Assembly (NCBI RefSeq): GCF_001039355.2
Contig: NW_019775483.1
Coordinates: 279,559-343,558 of the forward strand
DNA: 64,000 nt
Direction of reading: 5' to 3'
Source: Lingula anatina
Lineage: Eukaryota > Brachiopoda > Lingulata > Lingulida > Lingulidae
Positions 25,365 through 39,221 of this stretch are shown here, one piece after another; the first letter of the stretch is position 1, and the number at the start of each line of letters is the position of its first letter. The notes below the pieces were generated by a model. That model ran no database searches. It was not told the origin of the DNA and saw only the letters and a program-made list of their open reading frames with translations. A program made the translations under genes and the position numbers.

Positions 25365-26313
25365 TGTTAACGACAGCGTGTTTCACTTTGCTTACACTAT
25401 AAAAACCAATGTGTAATTTTCAATTTTAACATTCTGTAGCCAAACATTACGCAGCATGGGTTGCAGTGTTATGGATTGTTTTCCATTGAAATTTTTAAGA
25501 CCCCCGACCTCCCAAATAGAAAGCATCATATCCAATTTTAACTTGTTGATTAAATTGGGTGAGAAGTACTCAGTGACATCTTCATATGGCATTTAGCCAA
25601 GCAGACATTTGTCTCTTTGAAATATTCATCTACATCAATATTCATCGGGTAGCATTAGTTTACCAGTGGAATCAAAGCTGGGACAAGTAATCGTACATGA
25701 TACAAATCACAATACACGGATCAATTTAGATTCGGATCCTGATCTTTACCCTTGAGAACATTTGGAAAGCTATTACCGACAAGTATCCAGTCAGCAGACA
25801 TTTGCTTTTATTCATCGAGGCTGAGTGGTCTGCGTTTGGCTTACGAAACTTTTGGTAATTGAGCCACCTCAGCGCAGGTTTGGAATCGGTTACAAGTGTC
25901 TGTCTACAAACTTTCATTTCAATCCGTTTTACCCCCTTCCCCAACCTCACCTAACTCCTCTCGCTGATATTTGTTTGAATTCAGGCATTTTAGGTCGTTT
26001 AAATCCGACTCGATCCACAAGTTGGAAAAAAGAAAAATCTACTCGTTTACCTTGGTCAGAGATTGGCAACCCTGCAAAGTAACAGAGACAGTTTCATTGT
26101 GGATCAATGCCACATTAATAATGACGTAGCCTGAATCCACTGTATTAGTGCACTGATACAATAAAATTGCCGGTGCTACAAAACTAAGGACAACACAGAC
26201 GTTTCTCTTTTTAATGAAAATATATTTAAAAAACTATTTCCTTAGTAACAATACTGCGATGCGAAAACGCATAGTCTCGATTTACTGAAAATGCAACCAA
26301 TTTCCATTTTGGT

Positions 26314-26340
26314 AAGATGGCGGCTATTGTGGGCCGGAAG
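26314..26340 (+). promoter_or_regulatory. YY1-like plus ETS-like promoter motif pair
   Basis: AAGATGGCGGC (26314-26324) is the established YY1/initiator consensus of many housekeeping promoters, and CCGGAAG (26334-26340) is an ETS core. An ATG at 26317 within the YY1 site opens 12 codons (MAAIVGRKQYCV) before a GTAGGG donor-like sequence. A THAP-type zinc-finger start is one possibility because such proteins often begin with a short basic segment and YCVV-Cys, but no following exon was found. Confidence 0.25.
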
Positions 26341-26523
26341 CAATATTGCGTGGTAGGGTTTGATTAATCATGTATTTTGTCGCAAACGCTTTGACAAACT
26401 GTCAGTTTCATTGATCACTTGGGCTGTAAAAATATATGTAATTTCCCTACCGATCCATTTGCCATATACAGTAATGACATAGGGCGGTTCGCGATCATAA
26501 CCAACTCGTGCTTTTACACGTTT

Positions 26524-26835
26524 TCACTTTAAGTGAGTCTTGTATGGCGCAGAGGCGTTTGAATTCGATTGCAAGAAAATGAAAAGGCCGAATCTGTAAG
26601 GGTCGTTCTGTTTGTAGTTATTAATAATTGTGTAGAGGTGGGCAACTGCTGAATCGTTGGCAGTATAATTGTGCAACTCAAAGTGTTTGCCATGACTTCT
26701 TTCTAATTCATTGAAGGATCTGACAATTAAAGTGGTGACAGTTTGACTTGGCATCTGCCTCACAATAAATGTGTACTTCCAGGCAGATGTCCCGAAGAGA
26801 GTCACCTCGCAGTTACACCATGTACATTTTATATG
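26524..26835 (-). CDS. Possible terminal exon of an unidentified gene
   Basis: On the minus strand an acceptor (GTACAG) at 26837-26836 opens a frame of 103 codons with a stop at 26526-26524. It begins with a cysteine cluster (KCTWCNC), followed by alternating hydrophobic and polar strands and N-glycosylation sequons (HNYTAND, NSNAS). The composition looks coding and extracellular. No domain is recognised, upstream exons are not identified, and there is no close poly(A) signal. Confidence 0.3.
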   Translation of the reverse strand, partial: HIKCTWCNCEVTLFGTSAWKYTFIVRQMPSQTVTTLIVRSFNELERSHGKHFELHNYTANDSAVAHLYTIINNYKQNDPYRFGLFIFLQSNSNASAPYKTHLK

Positions 26836-29164
26836 CTGTACAAACGCCGCTATACGACATGCCTAGGGTTGTGTGCCTTTTGTTTGTTCTTGATTGATGA
26901 TTTCTAGTTAATAATTCGTATTCAACCAGATGTTTACATGCTCTCAATAGGATGGCTTTCAGCTCATGAACAAGCAATAAAACCATCAGTCGACAGCGCT
27001 ACTGAATAAAGTAAAACAAGCACAAGGCGATATGTTTCTGGTTATTCGAGACAAGTGCCGTTGTTTTTTATTGGACAATTAAAACGGAAGTGAATTACGA
27101 GATTTTTTGCTGGCATTAATCCTACGATGAAAGGTCTTCTGCAGGTTGCGATTCCAGCAATGATAGGGCTATGATGAAAGCTTTTAGGGAATTTTGCATC
27201 ACACACATATGGCAAACTGGAGTAAAGACCTCACGCTCTGCCATTGGAATCAAGATAAATTTGCAGCTTTTAGCTTTTAGTCGAAATAGTGGTCAAGGCG
27301 ATAGCATTTCTTTACATTGACAAGCAATATTACGAAAAACCTCGGTTTTATACCGAAGACGGTCAAAATTTATTGTACTATACGCGTTTAAGCGACACAC
27401 GCGCGTCATTACACATTCATAAATCCAATAATGTGTTTTACACACGTGCACGGGCACGCACGCACGCACACACACACAAACACTTTTTCTTTTGCAGACG
27501 ACCAGAAAAGTTTACAACAGAAACATGTATCTACATAGCGTATCTTTAGGTTCGTTAAATTAGAAAGTCACAGAACATCTGACAGCGTTTCCTATCATAT
27601 AATTGGTCGGAAATTACTCACTCGGGGTTTTCAGTTAAGCTCATTTTGGGTATGCTATTGAATGATGTGTTAAGCAATAATGAAAAGCTCGACTAGTCGT
27701 CAAAGGAAAAAAAATAACATTTCATTAACAGGGGGCAACTTGTGTTATATAAATATACACTTGATACATGGTTTCGTTTTGATTTGTGTCTTGCACGAAA
27801 AAGGGTAATGTGTTAGCTATGAACATAAATCTACTAAAACCCGCAGTTTATCACATCGCCTACAGAAGCTATTAAGTGAATTAACGGTCTGAGTGTTCAA
27901 TTATTTTGATTACGAAGATTTTGCCATCAAAAATAATTACGCCATGGGATATTATCACATCTATAGATTTGATTTTGATTTTTATCGGGATTTTAACCCG
28001 GTTCAAAATTCCACTGTGCAATTTTTAAGTGGAGTCTTTGAGGCCATTACAATTGATATCAGTTTTGAATAAAACCTGTACAAATGCTTGAAAACGTAAA
28101 TTGTTGGTATTGGCCTAAAGAACATTTCACTGACTTTCCGTTGTAAACCCAAACCCGAACCTTAACCAATAATATACTGTAAAGATTACTTAAAGTGCAA
28201 GTTCTCATAAAACAGCGTCTTTCTTCATCAAACATAAATAAAACATTCAGACTGTAAAGATACAATGTTATATCTAAGCATATTTCCATATTTGATCGCG
28301 TTTCGATGAAGATGTTTCACGATGCTCAACACCTCTCTCGCTGATTAATATTAGGAACAAAGCATCATAAAAACACTTTATACGACAGCTAATGATGATA
28401 AGTTTTCACTTCATCAATTCTGTTATGTATAATAAAAACAGAAAACAGACAGCGAGGAGCTCCGGAGAAAATTGGCTCTCTTAAACCTTGAAGACAACAG
28501 TAAGAGTTATGAACTGTGAGACGCGTTGTTATGTTGGGTAGAATTCAGCTGCTAATCCATTATTGTAAACATTGAACAGGAATAAAACTCAAGAGGTTGT
28601 CATAAAAGTCTACTTTTCTAGTGGACCGTAAGATAAAGATGAACTTTCACATAAAGAGAAATAACTTTTGGGTCTTAATACGGATGGGTGGCATTACACC
28701 GCAGTGGGCTGCAATGGTGCATTGTGCCAACTATTGACAAAGTTATACATAATAGACTCGTTGACTTTTAAATATGGTATTGAATGACAACAAATGCACG
28801 AACAGGCGAAGGGTGCGTCTACACAAGCAAGATGTTTCTGCAACAATTTAATTTTAAGTTTCTATTTTTATCAGCTTACAATAAAAATTCTATACAATAA
28901 TATCATGGTGCATAGTGTCAGAATTCAGTTTCTGAAAATACATTACCACTGTCAGCTCAACAGGTACGTTAACGCGTATATGCAACTTAAAAAAAGACTA
29001 AGCTGAACAGAGAACACGGTCCCCTAAGTATACAACATATTGCTTCCTGCAAGAATATCAAAAGACATTGAAAGAAATACTGTGTTTTTGCCTTTGAGGT
29101 GTAACTTTATTTATGTCGCGGTTTTCTTGACGAACCTGACACCCTACCTTTGTGATTGCACATA

Positions 29165-29217
29165 CGCAAAAAAAATAAAAAAAAAAAAAAAAAAAAANAA
29201 AAAAAAAAAAAAAAAAA
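29165..29217. repeat. Poly(A) tract with N
   Basis: About 50 bases of nearly pure A, with an N at 29198. It is probably a microsatellite or the tail of a retroposed copy; the tract length is unreliable at the N. Confidence 0.8.
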
Positions 29218-30844
29218 TGCGTAATTTGAAACAGGAAATGCCAGATTATAATTGACACTCGGCAATAAGATTGAATTGTTTTTGGTCTTTGGAAAATTGC
29301 ATTAATCTGACAAAGTGTATCTTAAGAAATATCCGAAATTGTTTTCGACGTAATAGATATGAAAAATGACGACAGATGAGAATTTCGAGAAGAAAAGAGC
29401 AGTATCAGTTACCCTTTTCATCATACAATCTGAAGATCGATGCGCTACTGTTTGTGGCAGTGAACAGAAATCGTGTCAATTAATAACAATTTACAAATTC
29501 GATCAAGGATTTCGAACTTATCATTTTATCTACTTTGAAGGAATGGACGTATATAAATCCCGTCAGGCGTTACAACAATTCTCATTGTCGTTTATGACTG
29601 CATGGTTCTGAAGAGTGACAAGACACTGCAACCGACTTAGATATATCTTACACAATCAAAGGTAAAGTGCTATCGTGCAGAATAATTCGTCCACATTTAT
29701 CTTTTCACCAAATTGATTTTTTAACAATGGATCCCATTTCTTTACCCTTTATAATCTTTCTGCAGCATGCAACGTTTTTCTATTTATGTTACGGCAGCAT
29801 TCAGGAAACGGTTTTTGTTAAAGTCGACCATTTTCATATCATCATGTTATCACTTTAAATAGCGTCTGTCAACATCCCAACACACATTATTTTCATTTCT
29901 CTCTAAGGGTGGTGTATTGTGTGATATTTCGTCGTCATATGACGGTAGACAGACGGAAAACTAGCGCGATAGAAAAGAGCATTCTTGTCGCGCGTGTATC
30001 ATATCCTAAAATCCTAGTTCTTAACAAGAGGACGGCACCCTATGCCAGTAATTTGTAACCTGGACAACATTCATTCCAATCTCTTGGTCCTTTCACGTAA
30101 TATTTAATGTTCCTGTCGCGGTGAAAAATGCCCTTAAAGGCTACAAATGCCCCATGAAAACTTCATAAATGGAAAATAGTGGAGCAATGGCGCGGTCATT
30201 ACAAGAATAACCGCTGTAACCTCGTCGGCCGCGGTGTTTCGCGGAAATTAATAGAGGGTTAATAGGGCACAGTGGCGCGTGCATGGGGCTACATTTTATT
30301 AAGCTTATCCACCGGGTTACTTTGCAAAGCTTTTTTAAAGGTTCATTTACCAACAACCCAGTACATAGATGACAATAGCTAAACCTTGTTTTTTATTTTG
30401 GGCACTGAAAGGTACGCGTGCTGAACACGCAAATTGGGAAGACACATTTCCTGTCGATCTCTATATGTAGTGATATACACGTCATCTGAAGACAGATTTT
30501 CCTATACAGGTTTGCAAGAAAGGCAAATAGCATGCTTTAGACTCACACACCATACAAAAAGAGTTGATTCATCTCGACTCTTTTTGTTTGACATCTATAA
30601 AAATCAAATCCCATTAATAAACCTTGTGACAAGAAATTTCATCACGCAAGATTTCCGCTAAAAGAGTATATAGATTTCCTGTAAACCTAATTCGCATGCC
30701 ATCTTTATACATATCTTGCTCAATTTAGGTATGACAGTAAATTAAAAACAAAAACAAACACAATTCATGTGAGTGTAAAGCAATTCATGCCTGATCCATT
30801 CACTTTTTTCGTTTTAGATGGTATAAGAAGACCAATTGGGGGAA

Positions 30845-33800
30845 ATGCAGTGTATAAATAACATCCTACTTTCGCTCCTCGTTCTTGTTCCTGTGCCACT
30901 AACATGTGGGCAAAGCAAAGAAGATCGAGAGGCAAACTTTCGAAGCCAGGTTTTAAAGTGCCTAGAAAATGTTTACTGGACCGAGGTTGAGTATACGAAG
31001 TTGTTGGAAACAGAAATGGCGTCCTCCTCTGAAAGCGATGTCATGACGTCATATTTCACTAATTTAACAATGACAGCGTCCCCGGAGACGGTGACGTCAC
31101 TCTCTTTAGAATACGATCACCAGTGGCAATCTGTTACTCATAATATGGTGCTAGAGACACAAACAACACATGTGGGATGGAACTTGCGTGGAACAAGCAT
31201 CGAAACAATTACAGGTACCTTGTCGACCGTCCCGTTGAAAGAACACAGTGCGATATTTGAGAAAACTTCATATGTTGTTTCCCATTCCTCTCCCAATACG
31301 GTGCCTAAAAGTATACAAGCAGCTACGGGTACACCCGCTACACATAGTAGTAGTAGTTTATTACATACGGTTACTGACACATCGATTGTGGGCTATGGCG
31401 GTGGAGAAAACAGGTCTTCTCTTCCCGGTATTCTACCCTCGCAGATGGAAACTGCAGGAAAGGAAAACCAAGTCGGCACGGATCGGTTGCCTGATACTGC
31501 AATAAGGACAGCCCAATTCGCTTCTACACACAGGCAAAACAACGGTAATGGGATAAGTGAAAAAGGAAGGTACCGTGGTCTCGATGATGTTACAACATTC
31601 GGTGTTGAGCAGAAAACGATCTCGCGGGATTTATCTAGGGTATTTTCAATACATTCGGCAAACATTGTACCCAGTGGACCCCTCGCAACCTTCGGTTATA
31701 GCTCAGATGAAAGCCTTCCAAAACGCAGACGCAATAATAAGAAAAGGAAACGAAAAAAAGGGAAAGGTCGCAGGAATCGAAAGGGTTCCAGAAGAAGACA
31801 CAGTGGCTCAGGAGAGGTGAGAACGAGGGTTCACAGCACGCCCCTGCGTACACAAGCGTTTTCAAATACAGTAATTGAAACATTAATACCAAGACACAAC
31901 GAAGAGAGGCATGTGGGACCAAATGAATCAACTGGGAATTCCATACTGCCAACAAATAGTAAAACCGAGACGACAGAATCTGCCTCGGCAGACTACATTC
32001 AAATCTCAACAACGAGCAGCCCTTTTGGAACTTATGATTCCACATCGACGGAAATTTTTGAAAAGGCCGTTACAAAATTTATCCGACAGGCTTATAACAC
32101 CAGTGGTACAAATGACAATATAGCAGGAAAGAAAATGGTAAATAATTCCAACAGCACCTCTGTGCCCTTATGCCCAGGTGCTACAACCGAGTTTTTAAAC
32201 GTTTTTGGAAATGACACCAGCAATATTACAAATGTGTCTTCGCTGCCTTACGCAAGTTGTGACAATAACACAGCAAACGCATTAAGTCTCAACGCAACCC
32301 AGCACAATGTGTCGGGTGTCTCAACTACAGCAATCACTAGTAGCGATTTTACAATTATTATTCAGCGGATCCTGCGTAACCTAACATCAAAGTCGGCTCG
32401 ACAAGGATTTTTAAAATGTGTTCGTAAAATTTGCGGTCAGGGGCACGGAGAATCAGGGTGCGGAAGTTACATGTACTTAACGTCTCCATGCGGATCGTTT
32501 AGCAGCATTGGCTATACGGCCGCCCAAGATAGTTATCACAATCACGCCTCTTGCCAGTGGATTATACAAGTCCCGAAAAACCACATAGTGAACTTGACAT
32601 TTGTCACGTTTTCTATTTCCTATTCAGGCTTCACTTGCAGTCGCGGGAGTGTGGAATTATATGAGGGGACGAATATGACAACTGCCACTTTTATCAAACG
32701 TTACTGTGGTAATAGGGAACCCTGGAGCGTGTATTCAACTGGGCGTGGCCTCACGGTGCTGCTTACGTCAACAGTACGTCATCGGTTCAGAGCAGAATAT
32801 GAAGCGGTCAATGTTAGCGAATGGCGGTTTCTGAAATCAGCTATGAAGTTGTTAGAAGGAGAGGGGCGACTCGTCACAAGTAATGCAACCGTATCGGTCA
32901 TGACAAAAACCCATGCAATTCACAAATGGTATATCAAAGCTGCAATACGAAAGTATATTCAGTTATCGTGGCAGATAAAGAAAAATGAGAACGACTCAAC
33001 TTCTTTCTTCAAGGTTTACAGAGGAAGATCTGAGCAAGGTATTCTGTTTCCGGGAACCGAGATTTCTGGAGAAAGCGCGAGATCTGGTAATCTGACGTCA
33101 CTGCTTTTTGAGCTATACGTGGTTGTCGGAGTCTCTATCGAATATGATGACGTCTTTTCATTGGTAGCCAGATATCGAACTTTAGACCCACCAAAATGTT
33201 TCAAACGGAGCAGGTACCGTTCATCACGCCCTCTTTTATGTGTGGAGGATATGAAACTGACAGCGACTGACAATATTAAAATCCACAAATCGGCCTTCCA
33301 AATTAACCAGAATGGGACATACAAGCAGTACTCCATAGAAATTGGACGGCCTGGTCTGGTTGCCAACTTCAAGCTTCATCAACTTTGGTTCCCATACAAA
33401 AATAATAGATTGTGTCATAAAGCCGGCATTATGTTGTATACGGTGACGTCTCAACAACACAGACCATTACTGGGCCCAATCTGCAGTAGAAATGCAATTT
33501 TCCAAGAGCCCATCCCGTTGCCTGATACCACCGTACACGTTGTAGTCTATGCAGAGCCTTACAGTGACAAAGTCGAGTTAAGCTCTGCCTATTTTCTTGA
33601 CATAGAATTAGAACTGGTTCAAGACTTCCCCCGTGGTCTACTTTCACCTCCTTCCGACTATGTTAATTCAACGAGGTTTTCAGGACAGCAGGATGGATTA
33701 ACTATTACAGTGAACAATTTGACCACCGCTGACAGTGTTTCACACTCTCTTTCGCTGTCTCTCACGGAGAATACTTTGAGTAGTCTTTCCCACATTCTAA

Positions 33801-36800
33801 TATTTTACGCTGGACAATATGACGACGTCAGGAGCGCCACCTTTTCAATCCAAATCAACGTAACCGATTCACTACGCAGAGCACATGCCACTGTTAAAAT
33901 GTATTCGGATTCCGATTTACAAGATTGCATAAAGGCGATGACAAACATAGGGAATGGCAAAGTGCCTTTACTGACAACTGCTCACTTTGAGGGGACGTCC
34001 TTTGACGTGGAGTACAGTATACGTTGTCCTTGGGTGGCGAGTTCGTTCAGGCTACATCTTGCAGTATACACAGCATCGGACTGCATTGCAGACTACACAA
34101 CCCCATTGTCGTGGAATAACGATCAAGTTCATGCTATGGCAATCCCATTTGATTGCTCACATCGGCATTGCAATTGCTTCCACCAATCTTCTCCTGTCCC
34201 ACACCCGTCTCTTCAGCAAAAGGACCTCTACTATTATCACACCAAATTTGGCACGGGGATCGATGGGCCTCCCTGGCAGTACTATATTATTGAGTTACGC
34301 CCAGAGGAATGTCAATCACTCTCCTCGGCCCATACTTTCATCGAGAGCAAGCACGCGGAGATACGAGAATTCATGAACACCACGGTAGGAGACAGCATTC
34401 AGTTGGCTTACTGGAAACGGCCCACATCGTCAGCCAGTGTCATTAAGACTATTGGGTCCTATGAAGTCAACGTTCGACTTTATTTTGAGAGCGACTACAT
34501 GATGAGCCCCAAGAGACACCTTGAACTCGTGTACAGCTTATTTCAGTACGACCTGACGATAGACGGCGACACTTACGAAGCGTCAGAATGCCGTGGTGGT
34601 GAAATTGCGTTTGATGGCGCATGTTACGGTCTAAATGCATCTCCGGCTAACATCACGTGGGCAGAGAGTGAAGTTGCGTGTAGACGCCTCGGTGGCAATT
34701 TGGTAAGCAATATGAAAAATAAAGTTTTCTCCTTGTCAGGTGCTCTATTTTATTGGAAGAATGGCAGATGTTTATCTCTGTGAATAGCACTTACGGGAGT
34801 GTAACCCAGTTTCAATCATATGTGCATTCAAAGATTGTAAAGTGGCATACATGTGTCCTTACAACAGCCCTTCTCACTCTTTGCGTATATCCCCAGTACA
34901 GGTATAAGTTCCTTGCCATTTTTTCAATGTTCAGATACAAGTTTACTATTGTGAAGTTTTTTTTTTCTTGTAACTTTAACTTATGCACATCCAGCATGTA
35001 AATAAGTTGAAGTGAAACATAAATGCAAATTTGTTCATGGCTGCTCATTGCAAAAATAATATAACTTCTCGTTAAGTGTGACGGGGGATCAACATATGTA
35101 AAAATCATTGCTCATAATTTTCGTACACTTTTCAGGTCAGTATTGTATCTGAAAAGGAACTGAGCTTTCTGAAAACTGCAATCCGCACCAGATGGAAAAA
35201 TGCCATCTATTTACAGAAAAAGAATGTGGTGTTCATAGGATTAATGAAAGAGAAAAATAAGGTATGCTTTTTCGTGGGGCTTATTCGATTCAATAACCAT
35301 GCATTTTAGATAAAGTTTTATAAAGATGTACAAACAGTAATTTTAAAAAATGGCCTATTGCAACTCATGGAAAAGAACCAAAACCGTAGAAAGGTTTGTG
35401 TGGCGCATTTCGCATTTCGTTGCCGTCAGAATGGATCCAAAGAGCATACATTTCTCATGCTTAATAAGCTTGTTTCCTTTCACTCGACTGCACCTTTATT
35501 CAGATTATTCTTAAGCACTATGTACAGCTAACAGTTTTATGTTCCTTTGCAGAACTGGTTCCGTTGGTCTGACAGCAGTCCGATAGGTGTCACTGACTGG
35601 TTCAGACCGTCTTGGCCCACTGACATCAATGTCACAGATATTCTGGAACACCCGAGTATTTCTAAGCTACTGCATCTCTACAGATTCCTTGAAACCCAAC
35701 AACCTTTAATGGACGTCTCACTGAATTGCACTATGATGTTAATTCATGGCGCAGAGCAGTTCACCAATTGGGTTACGATTCCTTGCTATTTTCCAATGGA
35801 GAGAGTAAGTTATATATGTAAACGTATGACGGAATCTAAATTAACAAAGCTGTCGAAGGAGACTCGATCATATTTCAAGAAGATAGGCATAGACCATGAT
35901 GTCTATGATGATAAAAAACACGACATCGGCAAAAGTGTCCCCTCCTGTGGGAGGGGTTGGCTGTATCACCAGGGCGTATGCTACAGACTCAGCAACTTGG
36001 ACTATGTTTTTAACACGTCAAACGTAGGCAGTTTCTCTTCCACAGGACCACGTCATCCACCGTCACGAGCAGAACACGAGACCTGGGAAAGCATGGCGCG
36101 CATGTGCAACATGTCTTTGGACGTCTGCAGACCTGCCTTCCCAATGGAAACCATGGCAACGACCCCAGATTTGATGTCTGCTCTAGAACGCTATCATCAC
36201 GCTTTTGGAGATGGCGGGGTGTGGATCCCAGACAACGCTGGTACCTGTTCAACCCTATTAAACGCGGGTATGTCGCTCACATACACCGTTGGTAATCTTA
36301 AAACCTGGTTTAAAGAATGTAACGTGTCTTTCCAAAAAGAGCAGTGGTTTCTTTTCGAACTGCTTAAAAAAAGCCCATTGAAATTACGTACTCCGTACAT
36401 AGTTCAGAACACGCGGCACGTCCTGTGTAGAACGCCTCCGGAATATAAATTTATGACCAAACCAACAGCGGACCCAACCCTGGACCGTAACGCGGTGGAG
36501 AAGTACTGCCCATCCCCATGGCACTTCCGGTGCTCTGACAAAACCTGCATACTACAGCATCACAAATGTGATGGCATTAAGGACTGCCTGGACGAGAGTG
36601 ACGAACTCGATTGCCTTTACTTGGATTCTTGTGATAAACACCGCTGCTACCATAAATGCAACAACGGGCAGTACGTGCCTTTGTCAAAAGCGTGTGATTT
36701 TATAGCTGATTGTAAAGACGCCTCGGACGAGTCGAACTGTGTGTTTCAGACTTGTCCCAACGATACCTTCTCGTGCAAGAACGGTCAGTGTGTGTCTCTG

Positions 36801-39002
36801 GATCATCGCTGCGATGGTAAAGTACATTGTTTTGACGGGTCGGACGAGAAACAGTGCGACTTCAGTACAACCGCGTGCCTGAGAGGTACACGTGTGCCTG
36901 CCATTTCTTCAAGCATCTTGGCGCCATTTTGTCCATCTCAACTGAATATCACCTTGTTATACCAAACACGCGAAACATGCGCTGAAGGCACCTTTTCTTG
37001 CTCAGATTCTGACCCATCGTGCTATTCACTGGCTGAAACCTGCATTTATGAGTTCGACGACCAAGGGCACTTGTTTCCATGTAGAATGGGCGAGCATCTA
37101 TCAAACTGTGAAGATTTTGAATGTCCGAGCGATTACTTCTTTAAATGTCCTCGATCGTATTGTATTTCCCTGTCCAGGGTGTGCGACGGAACATGGGACT
37201 GCCCGTACGGGCTGGACGAGAAGAGCTGTGAACGCTACAGCTGCCCCGGCATGTTCCGGTGTCAAGGTCACAGGGAGTGCATACACCACGACCTCGTGTG
37301 TGATGGCATCGTGCACTGCAAAGACACTGGAGATGATGAAAAATTTTGCAAAACCCCAAAATGTCCGCTAGGCTGTTATTGCATGGGGTTCACTATTGAT
37401 TGTAGTATGAATGATCTCAGGGAGTTGCCGGCGGTTGACAAAGAAATACGAGGTCTCTTTCTGCCTTTTAATAAACTTGCTCCCAATTCCTCTTCATTTC
37501 ACGGTTATCACTATCTACGCGTCCTGGACCTTTCGGAAAACGATATAAAAGAATTAATTCCGAACACTTTTCAAGATTTAGTCAACCTTGTTGAATTAAA
37601 TTTAGCTAACAATGACATTTCAGCGATAAAGAAGGGGGCGTTTGTAGGACTGGCCAATTTGAGAACATTAAATATTGGAGGCAATCCACTCTATGTCTTG
37701 AAAAGCTTTGCTTTTTCGGAGCTGAAAAATTTGCCTAGTTTGAACATCTATAAAACAAAACTTCAGACCATAGAAAGCAATGCTTTTCATGGGATGTCGG
37801 AGCTGAAAAATCTAAGCATCGAACAGTCAGACTTAACAACTGTCACAAACCACTCTTTCAGCGGTCTTCAGAAACTAGAACTACTAAGTCTTGATGGCAA
37901 CAAGCTCCCGCCGCAGTCCGTGCCTTATGGAATATTCCTTAATTTATCGGATAACATCACCCTGAACACTGGCTCGTTCCGCCTGTGTTGTCTTGCCCAA
38001 CACATACCAAACTGCCTGCCGCACAGTAACGAATTTTCGTCGTGCGAATACCTCATCGACGACATGGTCATTCGGCTGCTGGCGGGTTGTCTGGCAGGTG
38101 TCGCATTCACTTGTAATCTCGTAGTTATCATATGGCGTTGCACCAAAGTGAGCAACTCCGAAAAAATCATTCCTCTTCTTCTAGAAAACATGGCCTATTC
38201 CAACATGCTTATGGGCCTCTATTTGGTGATCGTGACGTCAGCAGACCTTCACTACCGTTTCATCGGTCCCGTCTACGCCGTGGAGTTTGACGAACCGTGG
38301 AGGGACATGTTCTGGTGCAGGTTTGCCGGATTCGTGTTTGTGTTATCAAACCAGGTTTCCATGTTAACAGTTGGCATAGTGATGTACGAGTGCTACGCAT
38401 GCGTAGTGCTTCCACATCTAAGCAACTTCCGATTGAAGCGCCGGACTGCTTTCATATCTATAGCGTGGTTATGGAGCGTCTCTATGCTATTTAGTCTGCT
38501 GCCTTTTCTGGGAATTCCGCGCCTAAATGTACGGTCCCCAGTATGCCAGATATTCCATTTCTCTCAAGGCACGGATCAAGACTGGGGGTACTTCACCTTC
38601 ATATTCCTGGGCTTCTACAGCCTTGTTCTCGTGGCCATCACGTACGGCCTTCTACGGATTTGGTGCCACATTCCAAAAAAGGACCAGAATCTTGACGAAG
38701 ACTATTTCGCCGAACGGACCGCCATTAAGAGACGCGTTGTCCGCGTGGTCACAATGGACGTTGCCTGCTGGTGGATGGTGCATATTTTGGGTATTTTGGC
38801 CCTTGCTGGGGTACAAATAGACAAGCAACTCTCAGCGTACACAATGCTGGTCATATGGCCGATGCCGGCTGTGGTCAATCCTATATTATACTTTATATTT
38901 TATATCAAGAAAGGAATCAAATACCCGGATTACATGGAAGTATACGAGCCTTGTGAAAAGCACGTGTCGTTTTTCGGGATGGAAGTTGAGACTTCCATAT
39001 AA
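30845..39002 (+). CDS. CUB / C-type lectin / LDLa / LRR seven-helix receptor (type C LGR-like, GRL101-like)
   Basis: Three exons, 30845-34702, 35136-35261 and 35553-39002, splice with GTAAGC and GTATGC donors, phase 0, to give 2477 aa. Start: ATG at 30845 gives a signal peptide (about 1-24). Then come a Ser/Thr- and N-glycan-rich region with a Lys/Arg tract (about 292-324), a CUB domain (about 539-655), a poorly recognised beta-rich stretch, C-type lectin-like domain 1 (about 1248-1416), divergent lectin-like domain 2 (about 1460-1620), five clear LDLa repeats plus a degenerate one (about 1647-1928, CDG..DC..SDE motifs), LRRs (about 1932-2128), a CC-containing hinge, and seven helices (about 2164-2450). 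TM3 ends MYECYAC where the family has DRY/ERW; TM7 keeps NPILY. Known relatives (relaxin receptors, GRL101) are plasma-membrane G-protein-coupled receptors. Ligand unknown. Confidence 0.9.
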
Positions 39003-39221
39003 AAGGGTTGCCGTGTGAAAAAAAATATTTTACAAGGATCAGCAATACTTAGCTCAATGAATATTAACGACTTTATTATATTGGCAGGAACATTTGAAAT
39101 GAAATCATGTCGACATATGACCCAACAAATCAAGAATGTTTTCTATAACTGCTTATACAACAGAATGCTTTTTCAGCCGTTTAATTCACTTGTATTGTCA
39201 GATTGACATTCGTTTTATAAG

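Larger units (their letters stand above)
17852..30844. other. Gene-poor 13-kb spacer
   Basis: This long stretch contains microsatellites, one foldback element at 24889-25262, a few weak exon candidates (entered separately) and otherwise no recognisable gene. Long AT-rich segments have stop codons in every frame at short intervals. Confidence 0.5.

Noticed and set aside
30565-30596. Hairpin resembling a rho-independent terminator
   Set aside because: The stem AAAAAGAGT/ACTCTTTTT has no such role in an animal genome, and no gene ends there.
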